From Knoellia aerolata DSM 18566 (GTDB lineage: Bacteria > Actinomycetota > Actinomycetes > Actinomycetales > Dermatophilaceae), in the NCBI RefSeq assembly GCF_000768695.1, contig NZ_AVPL01000021.1, forward strand, positions 1-56,931: a stretch of DNA of 56,931 nucleotides. The letters run 5' to 3'. The notes under the pieces were generated by a model. That model saw only the letters and a program-made list of their open reading frames with translations. It was not told the origin of the DNA and searched no databases. Positions within the stretch are counted from its first letter, which is position 1; each line of letters starts with the position of its first letter. The position numbers and the translations under genes are program-made. Shown here one piece after another: positions 7,461 through 16,562 of the stretch.

Positions 7461-8822
7461 GTCGCCCGCACCCGGCGGCCGTCCACCTCCCAGGACCTGT
7501 CTCGCCGCCTGCTGCTCGGTTCGTTCGGTGCCATCGGCGCGAGCGCCGCCCTGTCCGCCTGTTCCGGCGGGACCAGCACACCGCCGGGCGCGGCCGCTCC
7601 GTCGAGCGGCGCCTTCGGTGAGGGCGACAAGTACGACGGCCCCAAGGTTGCCGTGGCCTTCTGGAACGGCTTCACCGGCGGTGACGGCCCGTTCATGAAG
7701 CAGATGGTGGACGCCTTCAACAAGGAGAACCCCAACGTCACCGTGGCGATGAACACCCTCCAGTGGGGCGACTTCTACCCCAAGGTGCCCACGGCGGTGG
7801 CCTCCGGGGCCGGGCCCGACGTCGCGATCATGCACATCGACCAGCTCGCCACCAACGCCGCGCGGCGGGTCATCGTCCCGCTCGACGAGATCGCGACGGG
7901 GCTCAAGCTCGAGGAGGCCGACTTCGCTCCGGTGGTCTGGAATGCCGGCGAATACAAGGACCAGCGCTACGGCATTCCGCTCGACATCCACCCGCTCGGC
8001 TTCTACGTCAACAAGGGCCTCATGACGAAGGCCGGGATCACCGAGATCCCCACCGACCGGGCCGGCTTCGAGGCGGCCGTCACGGAGCTCAAGGGCAAGG
8101 GCGGCGTCGCCAACCCGTTCTGGGTCACCGCCACCTGGCCGGCACACCTCATCTTCACCTCGCTCATCGCCCAGTTCGGCGGCAGCATCTACGACGAGGA
8201 GGGGGCCAAGGCCACCTTCAACTCCGACGCCGGCGTCGAGGCGCTCGAGTGGATGACGAGCTTCATCGCCAAGGGCGACAGCCCCAAGAACGTCTCCAAC
8301 GACGCCCAGGCCGTCGCCTTCCGGCAGCAGCGCAACGCGCTCACCTTCGACGGCATCTGGATGATGAACGAGTGGGCGAAGGTCGCGGGCCTCGAGTGGG
8401 AGGCGGCCAAGTTCCCGACCATCGGCGACAAGCCGGCGGTGTGGGCCAGCTCGCACAACTTCGTCGTCACGAGCCAGGCGGCCAAGGACCCCAACAAGCT
8501 CGCCGCGTCGCGGGCGTTCATCTCCTACATCTCCAACAAGTCGCTCGAGTGGGCGAAGTCCGGACAGGTGCCGGCCCGCAAGAGCGTGCGTGACTCCGCG
8601 GAGTTCAAGGCGCTCAAGGTGCAGTCGGTCCTCGCGGAGCAGCTGCCGGACGTGCAGTTCCCGCCGTCGGTGCCGGGCATCGGTGACGTCACCACGCCGA
8701 CGTACGAGACCGCGGTCAACGAGGTGGTCCTCGGCAAGAAGCAGGCGAAGGCCGCGCTTGACGAGGGTGCCAAGAAGGCCGACTCCCTGCTGAAGGCCAA
8801 CCAGTCCAAGTACCAGGCCTGA
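7461..8822 (+). CDS. Carbohydrate ABC transporter substrate-binding lipoprotein (start codon not canonical)
   Basis: Extracellular solute-binding protein, family 1 (sugar). The mature part shows VAFWNGFTGGDGPFMKQMVD, SGAGPDVAIMH and a long SBP_bac_1 body. The frame continues upstream of the first GTG (7653) and encodes a twin-arginine lipoprotein signal: SRRLLLGSFGAIGASAAL, then the lipobox LSAC with Cys at 7560-7562. The first GTG would remove the whole signal, so it cannot be the true start. Between an in-frame TAG (7458-7460) and 7653 there is no ATG, GTG or TTG. The codon right after the TAG is GTC, and starting there gives a normal N-terminus (xARTRRPSTSQDLSRR). The true start is therefore GTC, CTG 7497, or lost. 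It heads the operon with two permeases and two GH43 enzymes. Confidence 0.85.
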   Translation, partial: VARTRRPSTSQDLSRRLLLGSFGAIGASAALSACSGGTSTPPGAAAPSSGAFGEGDKYDGPKVAVAFWNGFTGGDGPFMKQMVDAFNKENPNVTVAMNTLQWGDFYPKVPTAVASGAGPDVAIMHIDQLATNAARRVIVPLDEIATGLKLEEADFAPVVWNAGEYKDQRYGIPLDIHPLGFYVNKGLMTKAGITEIPTDRAGFEAAVTELKGKGGVANPFWVTATWPAHLIFTSLIAQFGGSIYDEEGAKATFNSDAGVEALEWMTSFIAKGDSPKNVSNDAQAVAFRQQRNALTFDGIWMMNEWAKVAGLEWEAAKFPTIGDKPAVWASSHNFVVTSQAAKDPNKLAASRAFISYISNKSLEWAKSGQVPARKSVRDSAEFKALKVQSVLAEQLPDVQFPPSVPGIGDVTTPTYETAVNEVVLGKKQAKAALDEGAKKADSLLKANQSKYQA

Positions 8823-8824
8823 GC

Positions 8825-9808
8825 ATGAGCGCGCTTGCGCCCGTTGCCGCCCAGGCCCCTCCCGAGGAGGGTCGGCGCGGCAACGGGCGGGCCCCCAAGG
8901 CCGACCCCACCGTGATGCGAGCGGGGCTCGGGACCGCACTGCTCTTCCTCGGGCCGTACCTGATCCTCTTCGCGACCTTCATCCTCGGACCGATCCTGTA
9001 CGGCCTGTGGATCAGCCTGCACCAGTGGGACTTCCTCCTGCCCGGCAAGCCCTTCGTGGGTTTGAAGAACTACGGCGACCTCATGACGGGAGGGTCGACG
9101 ACGTCGGGGCCGTTCTGGAACTCGATGCGGGCGACGGGGATCTTCACCCTGCTCAGCGTCCCCCTGCTCATGGTGCTGCCGCTCGCCCTGGCGGTCGCGC
9201 TCAACAAGAAGTTCCGGGGCCGCAACGTGGTGCGGGCGATCTTCTTCGCTCCGTACGTCCTCGGTGTCGCCGTCATCGGGCTGCTGTGGCGCTACCTGCT
9301 CGACCCCAACGTTGGGGTCGTCAACTACTACCTCGACCAGATCGGCTTCGACCGCATCCCGTTCACGACCGCGACGCCGTGGGTGTGGCTGGCGCTCGTG
9401 GTGCCGACCATCTGGTGGACCGCCGGCTACAACATGGTGATCTTCCTCGCGGGGCTGCAGGAGGTCTCGCCCGACCTCTACGAGGCCGCCGAGCTCGACG
9501 GCGCGAGTGCGTGGCAGCGGTTCCGCCACGTCACCCTTCCCGGGCTGCGTCCGGTCACCATCTTCGTGCTGACGATCACGATCCTGGCCTCGGCCAACGT
9601 CTTCGGCCAGTCCTACCTCATCACCCAGGGTCAGCCCGGTGAGGAGACGCGAACGGTGATCATGCAGATCGGTGAGGAGGGCCTGCGCCGGTTCAACATG
9701 GGAGCAGCGTCTGCCATGAGCACGGTGCTCACGCTGGTGCTGCTCCTCATCAGCCTGCTCAGCCTCTCGTTCCTGCGGGAGCGCACCCCGAAGGAGGCGA
9801 AGGCATGA
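8825..9808 (+). CDS. Carbohydrate ABC transporter permease (MalF-like)
   Basis: A 327-residue inner-membrane permease with six predicted membrane spans (for example LGTALLFLGPYLILFATFIL and LLMVLPLALAVAL). The BPD-transporter EAA loop reads EAAELDGASAWQRFRHVTLP near residue 220, which docks the ATPase. A hydrophilic N-terminal tail of about 35 residues precedes the first span. The start lies 2 bp after the lipoprotein stop. Its 3' end overlaps the second permease by 4 bp. No ATP-binding subunit is encoded here, so a shared MsiK-type ATPase is likely, as is usual for actinobacterial sugar importers. Confidence 0.93.
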   Translation: MSALAPVAAQAPPEEGRRGNGRAPKADPTVMRAGLGTALLFLGPYLILFATFILGPILYGLWISLHQWDFLLPGKPFVGLKNYGDLMTGGSTTSGPFWNSMRATGIFTLLSVPLLMVLPLALAVALNKKFRGRNVVRAIFFAPYVLGVAVIGLLWRYLLDPNVGVVNYYLDQIGFDRIPFTTATPWVWLALVVPTIWWTAGYNMVIFLAGLQEVSPDLYEAAELDGASAWQRFRHVTLPGLRPVTIFVLTITILASANVFGQSYLITQGQPGEETRTVIMQIGEEGLRRFNMGAASAMSTVLTLVLLLISLLSLSFLRERTPKEAKA

Positions 9809-10707
9809 GCGCGCACGCCGCGGACGTCGAGGTCACACCGGCTGACGAGCCGAGCAGTGCGCCCTCGGGTGGGGCCGAGCCCGAAAGCAGGTCGCGCTCC
9901 CCGTGGCGAGCGATCTTCCTCGGCCTGCTCAGCCTGCTCTTCCTCGCGCCCCTGCTCTGGATGGCCTCGACGTCGCTGAAGTCCACGGCCGAGGTCTCGC
10001 AGGCAGAGCTGAGCTTCCTCCCGGGCGAGGTGAGCACCGAGGGCTACCAGAAGATCCTCGACGCACCCCAGACCCCGGTCGGCACGTGGTTCCTCAACTC
10101 GATGCTCGCCGCGACCGGGCAGACCCTGCTCGTCCTCGTCACGGCCACCATGGCGGCCTACGCCCTGGCTCGGCTGTCCTTCCCGGGGAAGAAGGTCCTC
10201 ACCGGCCTGGTCCTCGCGACGCTCTTCGTCCCGCCGATCTCGCTGCTCATCCCCAACTACGTCATCGTCTCGGAGCTGGGGTGGCTCGACAGCCTCTCCG
10301 CGGTCATCGTCCCGGGAGCGGCCGGAGCCTTCGGGGTATTCTTCCTGCGGCAGTTCTTCCTCGGGCTGCCGATCGAGCTCGAGGAGGCGGCGCTCCTCGA
10401 CGGGGCCAGCCGGTTCAAGATCTTCCTCACCATCATCGTGCCGCTGTCCCGCCCGGCCCTGGCGACCCTGGCCCTGCTGACGTTCCTCAGCAACTGGAAC
10501 GACTTCCTGTGGCCGCTCTACGTCCTGTTCAGCCCCGAGCGGCTCACCATCCAGCCGGGTCTGTCGACGTTGCAGAGCGCGTACACGACGGACTACGCGA
10601 CGATCCTCGCCGGGGGAGCGATCGCCAGCATCCCGGTGCTCATCCTCTTCCTCATCAGCCAACGGTTCGTCATCGAGGGCATCGCCCGCGGCGGCGTGAA
10701 GGGCTGA
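9805..10707 (+). CDS. Carbohydrate ABC transporter permease (MalG-like)
   Basis: A 300-residue permease paired with the preceding MalF-like subunit. It has six membrane spans and the EAA loop EEAALLDGASRFKIFLTIIVPLS-type sequence near residue 195. The start ATG overlaps the previous stop (ATGA) and has GGAGG upstream. The first 35 residues are polar and Glu/Ser-rich. The stop at 10707 is directly followed by the first GH43 frame. Together with the lipoprotein it forms a CUT1-type importer; the oligosaccharide (arabinose- or xylose-containing) is inferred from the linked GH43 genes. Confidence 0.93.
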   Translation: MSAHAADVEVTPADEPSSAPSGGAEPESRSRSPWRAIFLGLLSLLFLAPLLWMASTSLKSTAEVSQAELSFLPGEVSTEGYQKILDAPQTPVGTWFLNSMLAATGQTLLVLVTATMAAYALARLSFPGKKVLTGLVLATLFVPPISLLIPNYVIVSELGWLDSLSAVIVPGAAGAFGVFFLRQFFLGLPIELEEAALLDGASRFKIFLTIIVPLSRPALATLALLTFLSNWNDFLWPLYVLFSPERLTIQPGLSTLQSAYTTDYATILAGGAIASIPVLILFLISQRFVIEGIARGGVKG

Positions 10708-10767
10708 GTCGCCATCGCCGACACCAGCGCTGGGCTCGCCGTCGGTGAGCAGCCCGTCTCGCCCCCG

Positions 10768-11718
10768 GTGTGGGACGGGTACTGCGCCGACCCGTTCGTC
10801 CTGCGAACCCGGGACGGTCGCTATGTCATGTACGGCACGACACCCTCGCCCCTGCCCGAGGGACGGGCGTTCCAGGTGCTCGTCAGCGACGACCTCGACC
10901 ACTGGGACGACGTCGGCGGTGCGCTCGTCGTCGGGGGTGACGACCCGCCAGGGACCGAGTACTGGGCACCGGAGGTCGCGTTCGCCGACGACCGCTACTG
11001 GATGTACTACTCCAGCGGGATCGGGGACCAGGGTCACCGGTTGCGGGTCGCCACGGCCACGGATGCCACGGGGCCCTTCGAGGACCTCGGTGTCGTCCTC
11101 ACCCCGGACGTCCCGTTCGCCATCGACCCGTCGCCCTACCTCGACGGCGACGGGTCGTGGTGGTTGTTCTACGCGACCGACCTCGTCGAGGGAGACCGCC
11201 CCGGCACGGTCCTCGCGGTGCAACGCCTCTCCGACATGACCCGTCTCGAGGGAGAACCCACGATCATCCTGCGGGCGAGCGCGGAGTGGCAGCGCTACGA
11301 GGCGGACCGGGAGATGTACGGGGGCGTCCACGACTGGCACACCCTCGAGGGGCCGACGGTCATGGATGACGGCGCCGGCGGGTGCCTGCTGCTGTACTCC
11401 GGCGGCAACTGGCAGACGCCCGGCTACGGCGTCGCGGTGGCGACCGCGCCCGCACCGCAGGGTCCGTGGCACGAGGACCCTGACCGGGGTCCGGTCGTCA
11501 CGAGCGCAGGGACCGGTCTCATCGGACCCGGCCACTGCAGCGTGCTCACCGACGGCGACGGCACCCGCCACGTCTTCCTGCACGCCTGGGACCCGACGCT
11601 CGAACGCCGGCGTCCCCATCGCCTCCGCCTCCACGTCCACGAGGGGCACGTCAGCGTCGGGCATCCGGACGCACCACCAGAGCAGGACTCCACAGGTGAA
11701 GGGAACAGCCATGGGTGA
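10768..11718 (+). CDS. Cytoplasmic GH43 glycoside hydrolase (arabinofuranosidase/xylosidase type)
   Basis: A GH43 beta-propeller enzyme without a signal peptide, so it probably acts on imported oligosaccharides. The three catalytic acids fit the family: Asp in YCADPFVLR (base), Asp in FAIDPSPYL (pKa modulator) and Glu in HTLEGPTVM (acid). From GTG 10768 the first catalytic Asp is only at residue 8 and no Shine-Dalgarno is visible. The frame is open back to 10708, where the permease TGA is followed directly by GTC GCC ATC, giving xAIADTSAGLAVGEQPVSPP as a plausible true N-terminus, but without ATG/GTG/TTG. The 3' end overlaps the secreted GH43 by 8 bp. Exact specificity is not readable. Confidence 0.85.
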   Translation: MWDGYCADPFVLRTRDGRYVMYGTTPSPLPEGRAFQVLVSDDLDHWDDVGGALVVGGDDPPGTEYWAPEVAFADDRYWMYYSSGIGDQGHRLRVATATDATGPFEDLGVVLTPDVPFAIDPSPYLDGDGSWWLFYATDLVEGDRPGTVLAVQRLSDMTRLEGEPTIILRASAEWQRYEADREMYGGVHDWHTLEGPTVMDDGAGGCLLLYSGGNWQTPGYGVAVATAPAPQGPWHEDPDRGPVVTSAGTGLIGPGHCSVLTDGDGTRHVFLHAWDPTLERRRPHRLRLHVHEGHVSVGHPDAPPEQDSTGEGNSHG

Positions 11719-13723
11719 GCACTCGCGAGGGACCGGGCGCACGACGCGGGGCGCGAGGGCGCGCTGGCGCCCTGCAGTGGTGGTGGCGGCGGCTCTCGCC
11801 GCGGTGAGCCTGGTTCTCGCCGCACCGGTGAGTGCGTCGCCGGCGCCGACCCAGGCAGCACCTCGTCCCGTGACGACCACCTACGAGAACCCGCTCGCAC
11901 CCGAAGTGCCGGGCGACGGCACCGTCGACAGCTGCGCCGACCCGATGATCCTCCAGGGCCAGGACGGCGAGACGATCGACGGCGAGCAGGTCTGGTACCT
12001 GTACTGCACGACCGACCCGCTGAACGACGAGGACGTCGACGCCAGCGGCGACCCGGTGTTCCACCGGATCCCGATGAACGTGTCCACGGACCTCGTCAAC
12101 TGGACCTACGTCGGCGACGCGTTCCCCCTCGACGGCGGGGACCTCCCGGCGTGGATCGACCCGACGGCTGCCTTCTGGGCACCCGAGGTCGTCTACTCCA
12201 GCGCGACGGACCAGTACTACCTCTTCACCACGGTCACCGAGACGACCGCCGCCGGCGGCGGGTCGGACACCTGCCGCGGCGACAGCGCCATCGGCGTGGC
12301 CGTCGCCGACAGCCCGACGGGCCCGTGGACGTGGAGCGACGAGCCGGTCGTCCAGCCCCGCAAGGACCCGGGCGGGGGGGAGTGCTCGTACTTCTGGACC
12401 TTCGACCCGGACGTCCTCGGGGACACCGTCACCGACGAGGGCATCCTCTACTACGGCTCCTACTACGGCGGCATGTTCGTCACCGACGTCGTGTTCTCGG
12501 AGAGCGGTGTGACCGCCGCGACCGAGACGACCGCGGACGACGTCCGGATCGCGATCGGCAACCGCTACGAGGGCTCCAACGTCGTTCTCAAGGACGGCTA
12601 CTACTACCTCTTCGCGTCCGCGACGAACTGCTGCAACGGGGCCCTCACCGGTTACAGCGTCTTCGTCGGACGGTCGACCAGTCCCTACGGGCCCTTCGTC
12701 GACAAGGAGGGCAACTCCTTCCTCGACGCCAACGTCGGCGGCACTCCCTTCCTCACGATGAACGGCACCCGCTGGGTCGGCACGGGCCACAACTCGGTCT
12801 TCGTCGACGAGGGCGGACAGTGGTGGACGGTCTACCACGCCGTCGACCAGGAGGACCCGTTCTACGACTTCGCCACCGGGTTCACCAAGCGCCCGGCGCT
12901 GCTCGACCCGGTCGACTGGGTCAACGGCTGGCCGGTGGTGAACGGCGGCGCCGGTGCGTCCGACACGAGGATGCCGGCCCCTGCGGCCCAGGACGGCGAG
13001 CGCAGCCGCTACCGCACCCAGCTCGTCAAGCCCCAGGTCGTCGGCGCGCTCCTCGACGGCGACGAGTTCTCCGGCACGACGCTCGACGGCGACTGGTCCT
13101 GGGCGGAGGGTCGTGTGGGCGAGGTCAGCGTCTCGGGTGGTCTGCTGCGCTGGGAGGTCGAGCACACCGACCTCTACGTCGACAGCAACACGGCCTCGGT
13201 GCTCGTGCGCGACGCACCCTCGGGCGACTACGTCGTCGAGACCAAGGTGCGGTTGACCGGTCTGCCGGATGAGGGCTGCTGCTTCAACTACGCCCAGGCC
13301 GGCCTCGTGGTCTACGGCGACGACGACAACTTCGTCAAGCTCACCAGCGCCTCGATCTGGGAGACGCGCCAGACGGAGTTCGCCAAGGAGCTCAACCCGG
13401 TGCCGGAGGGCTGGAGCCGATACGGCAACACCGTCGTCGGGCCCCCCGGGGACGACTGGACCTGGCTGCGCATCGTCGTGGAGCGCCTCACGGGCGCCGA
13501 GCAGCGTGAGGCGGGCGGGGACACCGAGCGCTACACGGCATACACGAGCCAGGACGGAGTGACCTGGGTGCGTGGCGGTGTCTGGACCCACAGCCTGGGG
13601 GAGGACGCCCTCATCGGCCTCGTCTCCATGGGTGCCACCGACCAAGTGACCTCACCGATCACGGCGGAGTTCGACCACGTGCGGGTCTACAGCCTCAAGG
13701 GAGGCGCCCGGCCCCGGCCCTGA
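11711..13723 (+). CDS. Secreted two-domain GH43 glycoside hydrolase (arabinanase/xylosidase type)
   Basis: A 670-residue secreted enzyme. Residues 1-45 form a Sec signal (Arg-rich n-region, hydrophobic [19 protein letters not shown], cleavage near ASA). The GH43 propeller follows with catalytic Asp in DSCADPMIL, Asp in FWTFDPDVL and Glu in [16 protein letters not shown]. From about residue 455 there is a beta-sandwich ([17 protein letters not shown] through FDHVRVYSL) resembling the concanavalin-like C-terminal domain found after GH43 (DUF1349 type). It probably cuts arabinan or arabinoxylan outside the cell, feeding the importer encoded upstream. Start ATG has AAGGG 8 nt upstream. Exact bond specificity is unknown. 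Confidence 0.9.
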   Translation: MGEHSRGTGRTTRGARARWRPAVVVAAALAAVSLVLAAPVSASPAPTQAAPRPVTTTYENPLAPEVPGDGTVDSCADPMILQGQDGETIDGEQVWYLYCTTDPLNDEDVDASGDPVFHRIPMNVSTDLVNWTYVGDAFPLDGGDLPAWIDPTAAFWAPEVVYSSATDQYYLFTTVTETTAAGGGSDTCRGDSAIGVAVADSPTGPWTWSDEPVVQPRKDPGGGECSYFWTFDPDVLGDTVTDEGILYYGSYYGGMFVTDVVFSESGVTAATETTADDVRIAIGNRYEGSNVVLKDGYYYLFASATNCCNGALTGYSVFVGRSTSPYGPFVDKEGNSFLDANVGGTPFLTMNGTRWVGTGHNSVFVDEGGQWWTVYHAVDQEDPFYDFATGFTKRPALLDPVDWVNGWPVVNGGAGASDTRMPAPAAQDGERSRYRTQLVKPQVVGALLDGDEFSGTTLDGDWSWAEGRVGEVSVSGGLLRWEVEHTDLYVDSNTASVLVRDAPSGDYVVETKVRLTGLPDEGCCFNYAQAGLVVYGDDDNFVKLTSASIWETRQTEFAKELNPVPEGWSRYGNTVVGPPGDDWTWLRIVVERLTGAEQREAGGDTERYTAYTSQDGVTWVRGGVWTHSLGEDALIGLVSMGATDQVTSPITAEFDHVRVYSLKGGARPRP

Positions 13724-13748
13724 CGTCGGGTGGCGACGGGCCGCACGT

Positions 13749-13760
13749 ACGATCGCGGGC
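13749..13760 (+). promoter_or_regulatory. Leaderless-type -10 box of pdxT
   Basis: TACGAT (13749-13754) ends 6 nt before the GTG start of pdxT. That spacing places the transcript start on the start codon, and no Shine-Dalgarno is present. The same arrangement recurs at other genes in the window. No convincing -35 box is seen. Confidence 0.5.
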
Positions 13761-14363
13761 GTGACAGCACAGCCCACCGTCGGAGTCCTCGCCGTCCAGG
13801 GGGACGTGCGCGAGCACCTCCGCGCCGTCGAGGCGGCCGGGGCGATCGCCGTCCCCCTCCGGCGGCCCGCCGAGGTCGAGGCCGTCGACGGCCTCGTCAT
13901 CCCCGGCGGTGAGTCGACGACGATGGACAAGCTCGTCCGGATCTTCGACCTGCGCGACCCGCTCGTCGCGCGTCTGCGGGCCGGCCTGCCCGCCTACGGG
14001 TCCTGCGCAGGGATGATCATGCTCGCCGACCGGATCCTCGACGGCCACCGCGACCAGCAGACCCTCGGCGGGCTCGACATCACCGTGCGCCGCAACGCCT
14101 TCGGCCGCCAGGTCGACTCGTTCGAGGAGGACCTGCGGATCCGCGAGCTCGGTCCGGAGCCGGTGCGCGCGGTGTTCATCCGGGCTCCCTGGGTCGAGGA
14201 GGTCGGTCCCGGCGTCCACGTCCTCGCATCGGTCCACGTCGCCGACGTCGACCACCCGGTCGCGGTGCGCGAGGGGAACGTGCTCGCCACGAGCTTCCAC
14301 CCCGAGGTCACCGGCGACCACCGCTTCCACCAGCTGTTCGTGGACCTCGTGCGCCGCGCCTGA
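13761..14363 (+). CDS. pdxT: Pyridoxal 5'-phosphate synthase glutaminase subunit PdxT
   Basis: A 200-residue class I-type glutaminase that supplies ammonia to PdxS for PLP synthesis. [16 protein letters not shown] opens the protein, [11 protein letters not shown] is the signature block, the nucleophile Cys is in [12 protein letters not shown] and the catalytic His-x-Glu is in [10 protein letters not shown]. Full length for the family. pdxS is not adjacent. The gene is probably leaderless (see the -10 box at 13749). It precedes yebC and ruvCAB, as in other actinobacteria (for example the Rv2604c-Rv2603c region). Confidence 0.97.
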   Translation: MTAQPTVGVLAVQGDVREHLRAVEAAGAIAVPLRRPAEVEAVDGLVIPGGESTTMDKLVRIFDLRDPLVARLRAGLPAYGSCAGMIMLADRILDGHRDQQTLGGLDITVRRNAFGRQVDSFEEDLRIRELGPEPVRAVFIRAPWVEEVGPGVHVLASVHVADVDHPVAVREGNVLATSFHPEVTGDHRFHQLFVDLVRRA

Positions 14364-14553
14364 GAGTCAGGAGCGGCTCGCGAGCCGACCGTCCGTTCCC
14401 GAGCCGGAACGACCCGGCTCGGGACGAGGCAGGCGGCTCCCGAGCCTCCGTGGTCGCGCCGACCCAGCCCGAGGCGACACCTGAGGGGGCGGGACGGCAT
14501 ACGACATAGGATCGTCGGCGAACGCCGCACGAACCCCAGCACGAGGAGATCTC
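14364..14553. other. pdxT-yebC intergenic region with three palindromes and a promoter
   Basis: These 190 bp hold GGCTCGCGAGCC (14375-14386, 12-bp palindrome), a hairpin with an 11-bp perfect stem and 6-nt loop (14397-14424, arms CCCGAGCCGG/CCGGCTCGGG) and GGCTCCCGAGCC (near 14432). They probably end pdxT transcription, though no T-run follows. A copy of GACGGCATAC (14493-14502) and a likely -10 box TAGGAT (14507-14512) come before yebC. GGCTCGCGAGCC recurs in the intergenic repeat cluster at 24241. Confidence 0.55.
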
Positions 14554-15324
14554 TTGTCCGGCCACAGCAAATGGGCGACGACGAAGCACAAGAAGGCCGT
14601 CGTCGACGCCAAGCGCAGCAAGCTCTTCGCCAAGCTGATCAAGAACATCGAGGTCGCGGCGCGCACCGGCGGTGGGGACCTCACCGGCAACCCCACGCTC
14701 TACGACGCGGTCCAGAAGGCCAAGAAGTCGTCGGTGCCCAACAACAACATCGACAACGCGGTCAAGCGCGGCTCCGGTGCCACGGCCGGCGGCTCCGACT
14801 GGGAGACCATCACCTACGAGGGCTACGCGCCCGGCGGTGTCGCGATCCTCATCGAGTGCCTCACCGACAACCGCAACCGCGCCGCCGCCGAGGTCCGCAC
14901 CGCCCTGACCCGCAACGGCGGCCAGCTGGGCGACCCGGGCTCGGTCTCCTACGTCTTCGACCGCAAGGGAGTCGTCGTCGTGCCCAAGGAGCAGGCCGGG
15001 ACGGAGCTGAGCGAGGACAGGATCCTCGAGGTCGTCCTCGAGGCCGGGGCCGACGAGGTCAACGACCTCGGCGACGCCTTCGAGATCATCTCCGCGGCGA
15101 CCGACTTCGTCGCCGTGCGCCAGGCCGTCCAGGACGCCGGCATCGACTACGACTCGGCCGAGGCCTCGTGGGTGCCCAACCTCCAGGTGCCGCTCGACCT
15201 CGACGGAGCCAGGAAGATGATCCGGGTCATCGACGCCCTCGAGGACTCCGACGACGTCCAGGACGTCTTCGCCAACGGCGACATCCCCGACGACGTCCTC
15301 GCCGAGCTCAACGACGAGGACTGA
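14554..15324 (+). CDS. yebC: YebC/PmpR-family protein (TACO1-like)
   Basis: A 256-residue YebC-family protein. The N-terminus [20 protein letters not shown] is diagnostic, and [19 protein letters not shown] and LTDNRNR follow. Members have been described both as transcription regulators and as factors relieving ribosome stalling on proline stretches; which applies here cannot be told. The start codon is TTG, supported by GAGGAG 6 nt upstream and the conserved N-terminus. It sits directly before ruvC, the usual order in many bacteria. Confidence 0.96.
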   Translation: MSGHSKWATTKHKKAVVDAKRSKLFAKLIKNIEVAARTGGGDLTGNPTLYDAVQKAKKSSVPNNNIDNAVKRGSGATAGGSDWETITYEGYAPGGVAILIECLTDNRNRAAAEVRTALTRNGGQLGDPGSVSYVFDRKGVVVVPKEQAGTELSEDRILEVVLEAGADEVNDLGDAFEIISAATDFVAVRQAVQDAGIDYDSAEASWVPNLQVPLDLDGARKMIRVIDALEDSDDVQDVFANGDIPDDVLAELNDED

Positions 15325-15400
15325 GTCCGGGGTCTCGCGGGGAGCCGCCGACGGTCCGCACGCCTGCGTGTTGCTGCGCCCCGGCCCCGGCCCCGCTGTG

Positions 15401-15426
15401 TAGCGTGGCACCGAACACCTGTTCGG
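15401..15426 (+). promoter_or_regulatory. ruvCAB promoter with LexA (SOS) box
   Basis: A -10-like TAGCGT (15401-15406) is followed by the perfect palindrome CCGAACACCTGTTCGG (15411-15426). This matches the Gram-positive/actinobacterial LexA site CGAAC-N4-GTTCG. It overlaps the expected transcript start, so bound LexA would block ruvCAB until DNA damage. The Shine-Dalgarno AGGAAGG and GTG start of ruvC lie 20-35 bp downstream. Match to the consensus is direct; regulation is inferred from the family. Confidence 0.85.
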
Positions 15427-15447
15427 TCCCTCAGGAAGGCGGCGCGC

Positions 15448-15960
15448 GTGCGCGTTCTCGGCATTGACCCCGGCCTCACCCGGTGCGGCCTCGGTGTCGT
15501 CGACGGCAGGGCCGGGCGCGCGAGCATGGTCGCGGTCGGCGTGGTCCGCACCCCGGCCGACGCGGAGCCGGCGCAGCGGCTCATCTTCCTCGAGACCGAG
15601 CTCGGCGCGTGGATGGACCGGTTCTCGCCGGAGGTCGTGGCCGTCGAGCGTGTCTTCGCCGACACCAACGTCACCTCGGTGATGACGACCGCGCACGCCA
15701 CCGCGATCGCGCTGCTCACCGCCGGCAAGCGCGGCATCCCCGTCGTGTTCCACACGCCCACCGAGGTCAAGGCCGCGGTCACCGGCAGCGGTCGGGCCGA
15801 CAAGGCCCAGGTCACCGTCATGGTGACCCGGATCCTCAAGCTCGCCGAGGCGCCGCGACCCGCCGACGCCGCCGACGCCCTGGCGCTGGCGATCTGCCAC
15901 CTGTGGCGCGGCGCGGCGACGGCGCGACTCGAGGCGCTGGCCAGGGCAGGTGCGCGATGA
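15448..15960 (+). CDS. ruvC: Holliday junction resolvase RuvC
   Basis: A 170-residue endonuclease that cuts Holliday junctions. The four acidic catalytic residues are visible: Asp 7 in [10 protein letters not shown], Glu in [10 protein letters not shown], and two Asp in [15 protein letters not shown]. Start GTG with AGGAAGG upstream. The stop overlaps the ruvA start by 4 bases (ATGA). It is first in ruvCAB, under a LexA box. Confidence 0.98.
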   Translation: MRVLGIDPGLTRCGLGVVDGRAGRASMVAVGVVRTPADAEPAQRLIFLETELGAWMDRFSPEVVAVERVFADTNVTSVMTTAHATAIALLTAGKRGIPVVFHTPTEVKAAVTGSGRADKAQVTVMVTRILKLAEAPRPADAADALALAICHLWRGAATARLEALARAGAR

Positions 15961-16562
15961 TCTCCTCCCTCTCCGGGCGGGCCGGACACGTGGGCCTGGA
16001 CCGTCTCGTCGTCGAGGTCGGTGGCGTCGGGATGCTCGTCCACACGACGCCCCGCACCGCCGCCGAGGTCCGCCCCGGTCAGGACGTCACCGTGTCGACG
16101 ACCCTCGTCGTGCGCGAGGACTCGCTCACGCTCTTCGGCTTCGGCTCCGCCTCGGAGCGCGACATGTTCGAGACCGTGCAGACGGTGTCGGGCGTCGGAC
16201 CCCGGCTGGCTCTGGCCATGCTGTCCGTCCTCACCCCCGACGAGGTCCGGGCGGCCCTGACCACCGGTGACGTCGCGACCCTGATGAAGATCCCGGGAGT
16301 CGGCCGCAAGAGCGCCGAACGTCTCGTGCTCGAGCTCAGGGACAAGGTGGGTATGCCGTCCGCCACGGCGGGTGCCGACGTCACGGCCCCGGCCGCCCCG
16401 GTCGGGGACGCGCGTCGCGACCAGGTGGGCGAGGCGCTCGTGGGGCTCGGCTGGTCGGCCAAGCAGGCGACCGACGCGGTGAGCCGGGTGTCGGCGTCGG
16501 CCGACCCGGAGGCCTCGGTCGCCGCCCTGCTGAGGATGGCCCTGCGCGAGCTGGGCCGATGA
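15957..16562 (+). CDS. ruvA: Holliday junction branch-migration protein RuvA
   Basis: A 201-residue protein that binds the four-way junction and loads RuvB. It starts [13 protein letters not shown] and carries the OB-fold region, two helix-hairpin-helix motifs ([14 protein letters not shown] and [20 protein letters not shown]) and a C-terminal RuvB-contact domain ([17 protein letters not shown]). ATG and stop codons overlap both neighbours in the operon by 4 bases. Confidence 0.98.
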   Translation: MISSLSGRAGHVGLDRLVVEVGGVGMLVHTTPRTAAEVRPGQDVTVSTTLVVREDSLTLFGFGSASERDMFETVQTVSGVGPRLALAMLSVLTPDEVRAALTTGDVATLMKIPGVGRKSAERLVLELRDKVGMPSATAGADVTAPAAPVGDARRDQVGEALVGLGWSAKQATDAVSRVSASADPEASVAALLRMALRELGR

